The notes under the pieces are model-generated. The model was given only the letters and a program-made list of their open reading frames with translations, had not been told where the DNA came from and did not search any database. From Cellulomonas sp. URHD0024 (lineage in GTDB: Bacteria > Actinomycetota > Actinomycetes > Actinomycetales > Cellulomonadaceae), in contig NZ_AUEW01000011.1 in NCBI RefSeq assembly GCF_000426185.1, positions 62,001 to 126,000 on the forward strand: 64,000 bases of DNA, read 5' to 3'. This document shows, piece after piece, positions 54,201-61,614 of the stretch (the stretch's first letter is position 1; every line of letters starts with the position of its first letter). The position numbers were made by a program, and so were the translations under genes.

Positions 54201-54801
54201 CGGTGCCGACGACGACACGGCCGCCACGGACCTGGACGAGGAAGCGCTGCGCGAGGCGTTCCAGTCGACCGAGTGGGCGGACCGGTCGCCGATCGCCATC
54301 GAGGTGGATGTCGAGACGCCGGTGGACGGTTACGTGCTGCGGTCTCGGATCGATGCCGTGTTCACCGACCCTGCCCGTCGCGACGGAGTGGTGGTCGTCG
54401 ACTGGAAGACCGGCGCACCTCCCACGGACGCGGCGAGCCGAGCGGCGCGCGAGGTGCAGCTCGCCGTATACCGGCTGGCGTGGTCGCGCTGGACCGGCGT
54501 TCCGCTCGATCGCGTCCGGGCGGCGTTCTGCTACGTCGGTTCGGCGACGACGGTCTACCCGGAGCGGCTGCTCGACGAGGTCGAGATCACGGCGCTCCTG
54601 CGTGCGGCGACCGCCCGCGAGGCGATGCCCGAACCGCGTCCCGTCCGCCCGGCGGGGGCGGGCACGAACCGGGCTGGGAGCCGGGACAACTCGCCTGCTC
54701 GGACGCGGTCCGGCTGGGCGGGACAGAAGGCTCGGCGCGCACCGGACCAGATGACGCTCGATCTCGACGGGCTCGCGGACGAGGCGCCGGCAGAGCGCTG
54801 A
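51211..54801 (+). CDS. adnB: AdnB-like UvrD-type helicase-nuclease
   Basis: Second subunit (1196 residues) of the AdnAB complex. Full SF1 motor: Walker A AGAGSGKTE near residue 51, TFTRKAAGELAERV, motif II LLDEYQDTS near residue 297, VGDPHQSIYGWRGA, VHAAKGLEWDLV and EERRLAYVALTRART. C-terminal RecB-type nuclease: TRFHAWVESWY near residue 972 and VVVDWKTGAPP near residue 1061. Unlike its partner it lacks the Fe-S cysteines. ATG 51211 overlaps the adnA stop. The stop codon lies in a 14-base tandem repeat. Confidence 0.9.
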   Translation: MTLPTTDLLLGPHTTPTLSAARIAELVDQPAPTDEQRRIIEAPLAPSLVVAGAGSGKTETMAARVVWLLANGVVQPDQVLGLTFTRKAAGELAERVRKRLRTLSRAAAAQGVALAETAGGDALSGLARPTISTYNSYAASLVTDHALRLGLDPSARLLGEAAQWQLASDVVEAWSGDLDTDAATSTVIEAVLTLSGALDEHLLDPAAARGGIEDIVDGLLATPSGTPPREPYAEIKKLVRSLGERVRVLELVAEYRQRKRAADAIDFGDQVALAARLALDVPEVGVAERTRFRVVLLDEYQDTSYAQLTLLGALFGEGHPVTAVGDPHQSIYGWRGASAGGLEGFPTQFPQVHADGSRNPADVHQLSTSWRNDSRILAAANHVAGPLRAASTRVEVPVLAARPGAGEGRVHGFVAATVEDEATAVASFVAERWRPAVDGSARVSAAVLCRKRSQFEPLRRALRARGLPVEVVGLGGLLSAPEVVDLVAVLQAAHDPSRGDALMRLLTGARTALGAADLHALAAWAGELAARHTGTSRVPTDRVEAIPGARAAAPGDACDVGVAPLVEADAVDERSIVDALDAIGELPAAGWTSRSGRTLSATGRARLLDLAALLRVVRSHTYLSVPELVGEAERLLGLDIEVAARAGTTPGRARAQLDAFRDVAGEFARSADHPNLGGFLAWLEAAEAKEHGLDMPVAEPDPDAVQLITVHAAKGLEWDLVAVAGLVDGGLPATATQGKEGPKDSAWLTGLGSLPYPLRGDRHDLPEFAYGGAADPKDLEERRKDFVFRAGDHQVAEERRLAYVALTRARTHLFLTAAWWGDGSRARKVSTFLHELAEAGLVELDAWEPAPADGEENPRAALVLAASWPADPFGTDGASTRRAHVESAAHRVRAAIHRTAEQGAVGGAEAHPWELLATRLLAEQERVRTPSAVVELPAHLSASALVRLENDPAEFARHLRRPVPAEPSPQARRGTRFHAWVESWYGSAALVDVDALPGADDDTAATDLDEEALREAFQSTEWADRSPIAIEVDVETPVDGYVLRSRIDAVFTDPARRDGVVVVDWKTGAPPTDAASRAAREVQLAVYRLAWSRWTGVPLDRVRAAFCYVGSATTVYPERLLDEVEITALLRAATAREAMPEPRPVRPAGAGTNRAGSRDNSPARTRSGWAGQKARRAPDQMTLDLDGLADEAPAER

Positions 54802-54840
54802 GCCCAGAGCGCTGAGCCCAGAGCGCTGAGCCCAGAGCGC
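54792..54840. repeat. 14-base tandem repeat across the adnB stop codon
   Basis: Three exact copies of AGAGCGCTGAGCCC (54792-54805, 54806-54819, 54820-54833) plus AGAGCGC. The first copy contains the TGA stop of adnB. Confidence 0.95.
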
Positions 54841-54930
54841 ACAGCGTGCGTGAGGCGCCCCGGGGAGTGGCTGCGGGACGAATCCCGCGAGTGACTGCGT
54901 GGCGAGGCCACGAGTGACGAGGCGCGCCCG

Positions 54931-55878
54931 TCACGCCATCTGGCGTTCGGCCTCCGCCTCGTCGAGGGCTCGCGTGTGGTCGTCGAGGTCCACCAGCATC
55001 GCAACGGCGTCGTCGATGATCTCGGCCTCGTTGGTCCGGACGCCGTACAGCAGCCAGCGGGCCAGTGCGAGCTCCCCGGCGAGGAGCGCCCGGTCGACCA
55101 GGTGCGGGTCGAGGAGCTCGGTCCGGCGCAGCTGGTACGCCTCCATGATCGAGTCGGCCGCCTCGGTCGGCGCCGCGACGAGCAGCCAGGCGAGGTCGTC
55201 GGCCGGGTCGGCGACGCATGCGTCGCCCCAGTGCAGGATCCCCGTGATCGTGTCGCCGCCCACGAGGACGCGCTCGGTGCTCAGGTCGCCGTGCACGACG
55301 GTCGGTCGGAACCGCCAGAGCGCGACGTCCTCGAGCCGGGACTCCCACCGGCGCAGGAGCGCAGGCGGCACCTTGCCGGTGCGAGCGGCCTCGTCGACCT
55401 CGGCCTGGCGACGCTGCCGGTACGCGGCCGCGTCGTACACGGGCAGGCCGGCGTTCTCGACGATGCTCGTCGGCAGCTCGTGCAGCGCAGCGAGCGCGCG
55501 ACCGAGCGACGCCGCGAGACCCGGACCGGGCTGCAGGTGCTCGATGTCCAGCGACTGACCGGGGATCTCGAGGTGCACGGTGGCGCGGCCGCCCTCGGGC
55601 AGGTGCGCGAACCCGGCGGGAACCGGGACGGCGAACGGCAGTCGTCCGGCGGTCGCCTCGGGGCCCAGGAGACCGAGCAGGACGGCCTCCGCCTCGAGGG
55701 CTGCCCCGGCCGCGGCGTGCTGGGGCGCGCGAACCACCCAGCGCTGCCGGGTGGAGTCGATGACGACGGCCGTGTCGTAGTCGGTGCCGGGTCGAGGCGG
55801 ACGACGAACGTCGAACGCGTCGAGGCCCGGCACGGCGACGGTTGCCAGTGCGGCCAGGGCGAGGGGTGAGCGGACCAC
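54931..55878 (-). CDS. aminoglycoside/macrolide-phosphotransferase-like kinase
   Basis: The 315-residue protein has the APH fold: VVHGDLSTERVLV near residue 190 (catalytic Asp) and ILHWGDACVADPADDLAWLL (metal Asp). The usual Asn of HGDxxxxN is Arg here, similar to the variation in macrolide kinases, so the substrate cannot be given; housekeeping kinases of this group sit in the same spot next to adnAB and nudC in relatives. TATCCT lies six bases before the GTG, pointing to a leaderless start. It is divergent from nudC. Confidence 0.85.
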   Translation of the reverse strand: MVRSPLALAALATVAVPGLDAFDVRRPPRPGTDYDTAVVIDSTRQRWVVRAPQHAAAGAALEAEAVLLGLLGPEATAGRLPFAVPVPAGFAHLPEGGRATVHLEIPGQSLDIEHLQPGPGLAASLGRALAALHELPTSIVENAGLPVYDAAAYRQRRQAEVDEAARTGKVPPALLRRWESRLEDVALWRFRPTVVHGDLSTERVLVGGDTITGILHWGDACVADPADDLAWLLVAAPTEAADSIMEAYQLRRTELLDPHLVDRALLAGELALARWLLYGVRTNEAEIIDDAVAMLVDLDDHTRALDEAEAERQMA

Positions 55879-55884
55879 GCGCCA

Positions 55885-55890
55885 AGGATA
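55885..55890 (-). promoter_or_regulatory. leaderless -10 TATCCT for the phosphotransferase
   Basis: Minus-strand TATCCT, six bases, then GTG 55878. Confidence 0.55.
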
Positions 55891-55984
55891 GGAGCGGGGC
55901 GCCGTGCATCCCGGGGAGCCGCCCGGCGTGTCCGTGCCTGATTTGCACCGTTGGTACGGCGCCGTCCCGATTGCCGGAGCCGCG

Positions 55985-55990
55985 TAGCGT
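55985..55990 (+). promoter_or_regulatory. leaderless -10 TAGCGT for nudC
   Basis: TAGCGT, six bases, then GTG 55997. It lies about 95 bases from the opposing phosphotransferase -10. Confidence 0.55.
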
Positions 55991-55996
55991 GACGCC

Positions 55997-56959
55997 GTGA
56001 TCGTTTCCGACGACCTCCCGCTGTCCCGCGCCGACATCGACCGCGCCGCGCACCGTCGAACCGAGGCCGACGTCCTCGCGACGGCCCTGCGTACCTCGTC
56101 GACGCGCATCCTGCTGGTCCGAGGCGGTTCGGTCGGCACCACACCCGAGGAGTCGATCGCGTTCCGGTCGGCCGCGGAGGTCGCCCACCTCCCGCACGCG
56201 GACGCAGCCGAGCCGGATGCCGACTGGTTGTTCCTCGGGGAGGACGGCGACGGCGTCACCTATCTCGCGCGGCGCGTCCCCGAGCCTGAGCCGCTGCCGC
56301 TCACCGGTGGACCGTCGGACGTGCTCGTGCACAACCGCGCGGAGGCAGAGCCGGCGGGCTGGACGTCGCTGCGGATGCTCGGCGCGTCGCTCGACGGCTC
56401 GGAGGCCGGCCTGGCGACGACGGCCGTGGCGCTGGATGCGTGGCACGACCGGCACGTCCGGTGCCCGCGGTGCGGCGCCGCGACCCGTGTGCAGCAGGCG
56501 GGGTGGACCCGGGTCTGCGTGGTCGACGGCTCGGAGCACTACCCGCGCACGGACCCCGCGGTGATCATGGCGGTGGTCGACGACGACGACCGCATCCTGC
56601 TCGGTCATGCCGCCGCGTGGGCGCCGGGACGGTGGTCGACGCTCGCCGGGTTCGTCGAGTCGGGGGAGTCGCTCGAGCACGCGGTCCGGCGCGAGGTGCT
56701 CGAGGAGACGGGCGTCGTCGTCGGCGACGTGTCCTACCGCGGCAGCCAGCCGTGGCCGTTCCCTGCGTCGCTCATGCTCGGCTTCCGGGCAGCGGCGCTC
56801 AGCACGGACGTGACCGTCGACGGGGTCGAGCTCGCCGAAGCGCGCTGGTTCTCGCGCGCCGAGCTGGCCTCGGCGGTCGCCGGCGGAGACGTCGTCCCGC
56901 CGGGCCGGGCGTCGATCGCGCGGGCCCTCGTCGAGGAGTGGTTCGGGGGACCGCTCTAG
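55997..56959 (+). CDS. nudC: NAD+ diphosphatase / NAD-RNA decapping Nudix enzyme
   Basis: Hydrolyses NAD(H) and can remove NAD caps from RNA. The 320-residue protein has an N-terminal NudC-type domain, a zinc-ribbon with C156, C159 and C174, the Nudix box GFVESGESLEHAVRREVLEETG, and the NudC hallmark SQPWPFPAS just after it. The fourth zinc ligand, three residues after the third cysteine in E. coli NudC, is D177 here (RVCVVDG). Mycoredoxin converges onto it, the two stops four bases apart in overlap. Confidence 0.93.
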   Translation: MIVSDDLPLSRADIDRAAHRRTEADVLATALRTSSTRILLVRGGSVGTTPEESIAFRSAAEVAHLPHADAAEPDADWLFLGEDGDGVTYLARRVPEPEPLPLTGGPSDVLVHNRAEAEPAGWTSLRMLGASLDGSEAGLATTAVALDAWHDRHVRCPRCGAATRVQQAGWTRVCVVDGSEHYPRTDPAVIMAVVDDDDRILLGHAAAWAPGRWSTLAGFVESGESLEHAVRREVLEETGVVVGDVSYRGSQPWPFPASLMLGFRAAALSTDVTVDGVELAEARWFSRAELASAVAGGDVVPPGRASIARALVEEWFGGPL

Positions 56960-57216
56960 GACAGGCGGGCCTTGACCTGGACCAGCGACGGGTTGGTGGC
57001 CGCCGAGCCGTCGGGAAAGACCACCGTCGGGACGGTCTGGTTCCCGCCGTTGAGCGACTCGACGAGCGCGGCCGCATCGGGGTGGTCCTCGATGTCGATC
57101 TCCGTGTAGCCGATGCCCGCGGAGTCGAGCTGGGTCTTCAGCCGACGGCAGTAGCCGCACCAGGTCGTGGAGTACATGGTGACGGTGCCGGTCGCGGGCA
57201 GGGTCTGCGTGGTCAT
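56956..57216 (-). CDS. mrx1: mycoredoxin-type glutaredoxin
   Basis: The 86-residue thioredoxin-fold protein has the active-site CGYC (MYSTTWCGYCRRL) and the cis-Pro segment NQTVPTVVF, followed by GSAATNPS. It likely reduces mycothiol-mixed disulphides. The position between nudC and uvrD2 is the same as for mycobacterial Mrx1. GAGGA lies five bases before the ATG. Confidence 0.9.
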   Translation of the reverse strand: MTTQTLPATGTVTMYSTTWCGYCRRLKTQLDSAGIGYTEIDIEDHPDAAALVESLNGGNQTVPTVVFPDGSAATNPSLVQVKARLS

Positions 57217-57376
57217 CGGTCCTCAGGCTGGTCGGTGGTCGGTGCTGCAGGCAACAACACGCGGGAGCAGGGTTCGATTCCGCGGCTCCTGGACTGATCG
57301 GCACGACGAGGCAGCCGGTCAAGTCTTCTCCACAGGCCGTGCCGCGCTGTCGGTGCGGGCTGCGAGACTGGGCGCG

Positions 57377-59344
57377 ATGTCCTCCGAACCCCTCCTCGAC
57401 GCGCTCGACCCCGAGCAACGCGTGGTCGCGACGACGCTGCGTGGCCCTGTCCGTGTGCTGGCAGGGGCCGGGACGGGCAAGACGCGGGCGATCACCCACC
57501 GGATCGCCTACGGCATCCAGGTGGGTGCGTACCGTCCCGGCAACGTGCTCGCGGTGACGTTCACGGCCCGCGCCGCGGGCGAGATGCGCACGAGACTGCG
57601 GCTGCTCGGCGCCTCGGGCGTGCAGGCGCGGACGTTCCACGCGGCCGCGCTGCGCCAGCTCGGCTTCTTCTGGCCCAAGGTGGTCGGAGGCGCGCCGCCG
57701 CGGATCCTCGAGAAGAAGCTGCAGGTCGTCGCGCACGCCGCACAGCTGGTCGGCGTCGAGACGGACCGGGAGAGCGTCCGCGACCTGGCCTCGGAGATCG
57801 AGTGGGCCAAGGTCTCGCTCGTCACGGCGGACGACTACGCGAAGGCGGCGGCCGCGACCGACCGCCCGGCACCGGGCGGTATCGACCCGCAGTCGGTCGC
57901 CCGTCTGATGGCGGCGTACGAGACGGCGAAGGACCAGCAGGGCGTCATCGACTTCGAGGACGTGCTGCTCCTGCTCGCCGCGATGCTGGGCGAGCGACGC
58001 GACGTGGCCGACTCGGTGCGCGAGCAGTACAAGTACTTCGTCGTCGACGAGTACCAGGACGTCAGCCCGCTGCAGCAGTACCTGCTCGACCAGTGGTTGG
58101 GCGGTCGCGACGAGCTGTGCGTGGTCGGTGACCCGAGCCAGACGATCTACTCGTTCGCCGGCGCCACGGCGCACCACCTCACAGCGTTCACGGCGTCCTA
58201 CCCCCGGGCCACCACGATCGAGCTGGTCCGTGACTACCGCTCGACGCCTCAGGTCGTGGGCCTGGCCAACCACCTCATGCGCAGAGCCGACGGTCCGGCA
58301 GCGCTCGCTCTGCGTGCGCAACGGCCCGACGGCCCGGACGTCTCGTTCGTCTCCTACGCCGACGACGACGCGGAGGCGGCCGGCGTGACAGCGCGGATCG
58401 CCGCCCTGATCCGTGGGGGGGTGCCTGCCGCGGAGATCGCCGTCCTGTTCCGGACGAACGTGCAGTCGGAGGCCTTCGAGGCTGCGCTCGCGGACCGCGG
58501 CATCGGCTACCAGGTGCGCGGCAACGCCCGGTTCTTCGACCGCGCCGACGTGCGCAAGGCGCTGGTCCTGCTGCGCGGTGGCGCCCGGAGCGCGGACTCC
58601 GAGGTACCCATGCAGGAGTCCGTGCGGGACATCCTGCGCTCGGCAGGCTGGACGGAGAAGGCTCCGGAAGGCCGCGGCGCGAGCCGCGAGCGCTGGGACG
58701 CGCTCCAGGCGCTGGTGTCGCTCGCGGACGCGATCGCAGCAGCACCGCCGACGAGCGCCCCGCCGACGGTGTCGGACCTGGTCACCGAGCTCGACGAACG
58801 CGCCGCGGCGCAGCACGCTCCGGCGGTCGACGGGGTCACCCTCGCGTCGCTGCACGCTGCGAAGGGCCTCGAGTGGGAAGCCGTCTTCCTCGTCGGCCTC
58901 TCCGACGGCCTGCTGCCCACGGTGCAGGCGCAGACCGACGCCGCGATCGCCGAGGAGCGCAGGCTGCTCTACGTCGGCATCACCCGCGCGCGTGAGCACC
59001 TCGAGCTGTCCTACTCGCGCGCCCGTCATCCGAGGTCGCGCGCGTCACGCAACGTGTCGCGCTTCCTCGCCGACCTCTGGCCCGGCGAACGCCGGTCGGC
59101 CACGGTGCGCGCAGCGGCACCGGACGCGCAGATCGTCGAGTCGCTGACCCGGTGGCGCGACGCCCGCGCGGCGGAGCTGCGCCGGCAACCCGGCTCGGTG
59201 CTGACGACGGCGACCATCCGCGCGATCGCCGAGCGTCGCCCGACGACGCTGGAGGAGCTCGGTCAGGTGCGCGGCGTCGGCCCGACGATGCTGGCGGACG
59301 TCGGCGAACAGGTCCTCGAAGCGGCCCGGGCGGCAGTGCGTTGA
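57377..59344 (+). CDS. uvrD2: UvrD2-type SF1 DNA helicase with HRDC domain
   Basis: The 655-residue helicase has Walker A LAGAGTGKTRA near residue 32, motif II YFVVDEYQDVS near residue 220, GDPSQTIYSFAGAT, LHAAKGLEWEAVF and ERRLLYVGITRARE, then a C-terminal HRDC domain (ERRPTTLEELGQVRGVGPTM). Mycobacterial UvrD2 carries a tetracysteine module between motor and HRDC; here that stretch (ERRSATVRAAAPDAQIVES and on) has no cysteine. ATG 57377 begins the family N-terminus; GAGACT lies seven bases upstream. whiB7 follows, as in other actinobacteria. Confidence 0.93.
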   Translation: MSSEPLLDALDPEQRVVATTLRGPVRVLAGAGTGKTRAITHRIAYGIQVGAYRPGNVLAVTFTARAAGEMRTRLRLLGASGVQARTFHAAALRQLGFFWPKVVGGAPPRILEKKLQVVAHAAQLVGVETDRESVRDLASEIEWAKVSLVTADDYAKAAAATDRPAPGGIDPQSVARLMAAYETAKDQQGVIDFEDVLLLLAAMLGERRDVADSVREQYKYFVVDEYQDVSPLQQYLLDQWLGGRDELCVVGDPSQTIYSFAGATAHHLTAFTASYPRATTIELVRDYRSTPQVVGLANHLMRRADGPAALALRAQRPDGPDVSFVSYADDDAEAAGVTARIAALIRGGVPAAEIAVLFRTNVQSEAFEAALADRGIGYQVRGNARFFDRADVRKALVLLRGGARSADSEVPMQESVRDILRSAGWTEKAPEGRGASRERWDALQALVSLADAIAAAPPTSAPPTVSDLVTELDERAAAQHAPAVDGVTLASLHAAKGLEWEAVFLVGLSDGLLPTVQAQTDAAIAEERRLLYVGITRAREHLELSYSRARHPRSRASRNVSRFLADLWPGERRSATVRAAAPDAQIVESLTRWRDARAAELRRQPGSVLTTATIRAIAERRPTTLEELGQVRGVGPTMLADVGEQVLEAARAAVR

Positions 59345-59384
59345 GCCGAATGGCCGATGGCAGAAACTCGTCGAAGAATTCTCG

Positions 59385-59423
59385 TTAAATCGGTTGTCCG
59401 CCCTTGGAAGGCCGTCCTAGGGT
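59385..59423 (+). promoter_or_regulatory. whiB7 promoter with AT-rich WhiB7-binding element
   Basis: TTGTCC (59394-59399) and TAGGGT (59418-59423) are separated by 18 bases; TTAAAT (59385-59390) lies just upstream of the -35, the position where WhiB7 proteins bind DNA through their AT-hook. In this GC-rich genome such an AT patch stands out, and autoregulation is expected. Confidence 0.7.
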
Positions 59424-59490
59424 GACGATGTCCCTGTTGATGGACCGCGCGGAGACGCGTGGGTCCGAGGTGAAGGAGGTGGGTGCCCTG

Positions 59491-59685
59491 ATGAACATCA
59501 CGAAGATCGAGACGACGAACGCCGTGTGCGCGTTCCTTCCGCGATCCCTTGCGCCCATCGCCTTCGGCGACCAGGGGAGCGCTCTGCCTACCGGCGGCGC
59601 TGCCCGTGAACTGACCGGCCGTCACGTGTCGAAGCGGACGTGGACCGATCGTCGTACGTACATCAGCCGGACTTCCATGATCTAG
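59491..59685 (+). CDS. whiB7 leader upstream ORF
   Basis: Upstream ORF of 64 codons (MNITKIETTNAVCAFLPRSL to SRTSMI) in the whiB7 leader. A strong AAGGAGGT-type site lies 11 bases before ATG 59491; longer forms from ATG 59428 or 59404 are possible but the last precedes the likely transcription start. Its TAG stop touches the first of two hairpins ahead of whiB7. In mycobacteria and Streptomyces, ribosome slowing on such an ORF under translation-inhibiting antibiotics prevents termination and induces whiB7; the layout here fits. Confidence 0.7.
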   Translation: MNITKIETTNAVCAFLPRSLAPIAFGDQGSALPTGGAARELTGRHVSKRTWTDRRTYISRTSMI

Positions 59686-59700
59686 GCCCTGAAGAGGGCC
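59685..59700 (+). promoter_or_regulatory. first hairpin of the whiB7 attenuator
   Basis: GGCCCT (59685-59690), GAAG loop, AGGGCC (59695-59700). It begins in the upstream-ORF stop codon, so a ribosome at the stop would cover it. Its GGGCC arm could also pair with GGCC-containing parts of the next hairpin as an antiterminator. Confidence 0.55.
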
Positions 59701-59703
59701 ATA

Positions 59704-59744
59704 GGCCGCGGAGTCCGAACTCGGATCCGCGGCCTTTGTCGTTT
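59704..59744 (+). terminator. intrinsic terminator (attenuator) upstream of whiB7
   Basis: GGCCGCGGA (59704-59712) pairs with TCCGCGGCC (59726-59734), with inner TCCGA/TCGGA and a one-base bulge, followed by TTTGTCGTTT. It lies between the upstream ORF and whiB7, 83 bases before the whiB7 start. Confidence 0.85.
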
Positions 59745-59826
59745 CTCCCGATGAATCGGGTGAGCACGAGGCGGTCGGTCCGGCACCGACGCACAAGCTC
59801 ACCAGCAAGGACATCAGGAGGACATC

Positions 59827-60174
59827 GTGCGGCTCACGACGCTGCTCGACACGGTGAACCAGGGCGGATCCGGTCCTTGGCCCCTCACCGACAGCACGAC
59901 CGACGACCAGCAGCAGTTCGACCGGCTGGTCGCCGACTTCATCCCGTGCCGGTCGCACGACCCGGAGCTCTGGTTCGCCGAGCGGACCGCCCAGGTCGAG
60001 CAGGCCAAGGCTCTCTGCCGGGAGTGCCCGCTGATCGAGGGTTGCCTGGCCGGTGCTCTCGAGCGGGCCGAACCCTGGGGCGTCTGGGGCGGCGAGGTGT
60101 TCATCGGCGGTGTGGTGGTCGCGACCAAGCGTGGTCGTGGACGCCCCCGGAAGGACGCGGCACCCGCAGCCTGA
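59827..60174 (+). CDS. whiB7: WhiB7-family redox/antibiotic-response transcriptional regulator
   Basis: The 115-residue Fe-S protein has the four cluster cysteines C41, C64, C67 and C73 (FIPC, ALCRECPLIEGC), the GVWGGE turn (residues 85-90) that contacts the sigma factor, and an AT-hook TKRGRGRPRK (residues 100-109) that is specific to WhiB7 among WhiB proteins. WhiB7 switches on intrinsic drug-resistance genes when ribosomes are inhibited. AGGAGG lies a few bases before the GTG. The leader carries a complete attenuation system. Confidence 0.95.
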   Translation: MRLTTLLDTVNQGGSGPWPLTDSTTDDQQQFDRLVADFIPCRSHDPELWFAERTAQVEQAKALCRECPLIEGCLAGALERAEPWGVWGGEVFIGGVVVATKRGRGRPRKDAAPAA

Positions 60175-60176
60175 CG

Positions 60177-61121
60177 CTACGGGGCGGCCGGGAGGGCGGT
60201 GCACCCGCAGTCAGGGTGCACCGCCCACGTGCGTTGTCGGGGGATCGCGTCCGGTGCGGCGACCTCGAGCACGGACCCTGGCGGCCACCCGACGGCGCCG
60301 TCGAGGTGTCCGAGGACGGCTGCGGTGCCCAGCCCGGAGGCGACGACCGCCGTGACCGCGGGCTCGTCCGCGGTGGCGCCGCCGCGGAGCTGGTCGAGCA
60401 GGGTCGGCCACCCGGGGTCGGCGGCGGTGCGGTGCAGGTCCAGGCAGCGCAGGCAGGGCCCCTGCCCCGGCACGACGAGCGGGCCGACGACAGTGTCGGC
60501 CTCCCGCACCACGACCGACAGGTGGGGGGTCCCGACGGAGACCAGCACGGGTGCGCGGTGGGGGTCGGCGACATCGGTCTCGACGAGGACGACGACGTCC
60601 GGCGAGCGCACGGCATCCGTCGACACCTGCGGTGCGACGTCGCGCAGCAGTCGGGCCGCGACGGCGGCACGCGCCGACCCGATGTCGGTCCAGCGGTACC
60701 CGGTCGGTCCGACGTCGACGGGTCGGACCGGGTGCTCGTCGTCCAGCAGAACCGTACCGACGCCTGCCGCTGCGAGGCCCACGGCGATCCCGAGGCCCGT
60801 CGGACCGAGGCCGAGGACGGCGACGACCCGCTGGGTGCGCGCATCGACCACGACGTCCCCGTCCGCGCTCGGCCGGAGCAGCGACCAGATCCGTGCGTCG
60901 ACGGCCGCTGGGCAGCCCGGGACCGGCACCTCCGCGTCCTGCGTCAGGTGAGCCTGCGTCAGAAGGTCGGTCAGAGGAGGGTCGACCGCACTCAGGTCGG
61001 GGAGCAGGTCAGCCTGCGACGGCGTCAGGTCGGTGAGTCGCACCGCCCAGCGCGGGTCCGTGCCCACCTGCACCTCCGTCGCGGTCCGGCGCAGCACCCG
61101 GAGCCCTCCACGCAGTCGCAT
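60177..61121 (-). CDS. ThiF/E1-like adenylyltransferase-fold protein
   Basis: The 314-residue protein has a ThiF-type Rossmann domain (VVAVLGLGPTGLGIAVGLAAAG, near residue 100), followed by a CLRC pair (near residue 225) and a C-terminal CGC, which could hold zinc. The first 90 residues form a separate helical/beta head (RWAVRLTDLTPSQADLLPDL), as in proteins that bind peptide leaders, but I see no biosynthetic cluster. A ThiF-like gene at this place by whiB7 and uvrD2 is conserved in actinobacteria. GAGAGT lies six bases before the ATG. It converges with whiB7, two bases between stops. Confidence 0.8.
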   Translation of the reverse strand: MRLRGGLRVLRRTATEVQVGTDPRWAVRLTDLTPSQADLLPDLSAVDPPLTDLLTQAHLTQDAEVPVPGCPAAVDARIWSLLRPSADGDVVVDARTQRVVAVLGLGPTGLGIAVGLAAAGVGTVLLDDEHPVRPVDVGPTGYRWTDIGSARAAVAARLLRDVAPQVSTDAVRSPDVVVLVETDVADPHRAPVLVSVGTPHLSVVVREADTVVGPLVVPGQGPCLRCLDLHRTAADPGWPTLLDQLRGGATADEPAVTAVVASGLGTAAVLGHLDGAVGWPPGSVLEVAAPDAIPRQRTWAVHPDCGCTALPAAP

Positions 61122-61269
61122 CCGGGGACTCTCGCACGACGGTGGTGCGGGCGGCGGCCGTCATCCACAGTCCGCCAGTCAGGGCATCGACCGCCCCGGG
61201 CATGCCGAAGGGCACCGTCCGTCCGGACGATGCCCCGTGGCTCGGTGCTCGGGTGAGTTCTCGGCCGGG

Positions 61270-61428
61270 TCAGGCCTTGCCGAGGATCCGGTTCAGCTTC
61301 GTGCCGCAGACCGGACAGACGGCCTTGGCCATGCGCCGACCCGATTCCGAGATGACGACGTCGCCCTCGGCCTCGCGCTTCTCCTTGCACTTCACGCAGT
61401 AGAACTCGCCTGCATACGTCTCAGCCAT
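61270..61428 (-). CDS. DUF5679-type small zinc-ribbon protein
   Basis: 52 residues with two CxxC knuckles (C11/C14 and C38/C41) around a charged strand: FYCVKCKEKREAEGDVV and KAVCPVCGTKLNRIL. It is a stand-alone zinc ribbon of the kind annotated DUF5679; function unknown, probably protein or nucleic-acid binding. GGGAGG lies five bases before the ATG. It is divergent from the metallopeptidase gene. Confidence 0.88.
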   Translation of the reverse strand: MAETYAGEFYCVKCKEKREAEGDVVISESGRRMAKAVCPVCGTKLNRILGKA

Positions 61429-61602
61429 GGTGGCCTCCCTCGGTGTCGTGCACCGGGCCGGGGATCCGCCGGCCGGCGGCCGGGCGTGGTGAAGCACCGA
61501 CGCCCGCGCGACGATCACAGTAGTGCGCGGATTCCCTGGGATCGGCGAGATCTCGCGGGACGCGCCGTGCGCGTACGGGGGAACAGTGTCGGACCAGCGC
61601 GC

Positions 61603-61608
61603 TAGCGT
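61603..61608 (+). promoter_or_regulatory. leaderless -10 TAGCGT for the M48-like gene
   Basis: TAGCGT, six bases, then GTG 61615. Confidence 0.55.
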
Positions 61609-61614
61609 TTGCGT

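Noticed and set aside
57255-57296. tRNA-like T-arm sequence GGTTCGATTCC between mycoredoxin and uvrD2
   Set aside because: Only the loop resembles a T-arm; the flanking stem has mismatches and no D-arm, anticodon arm or acceptor stem can be built. Chance or a decayed remnant.
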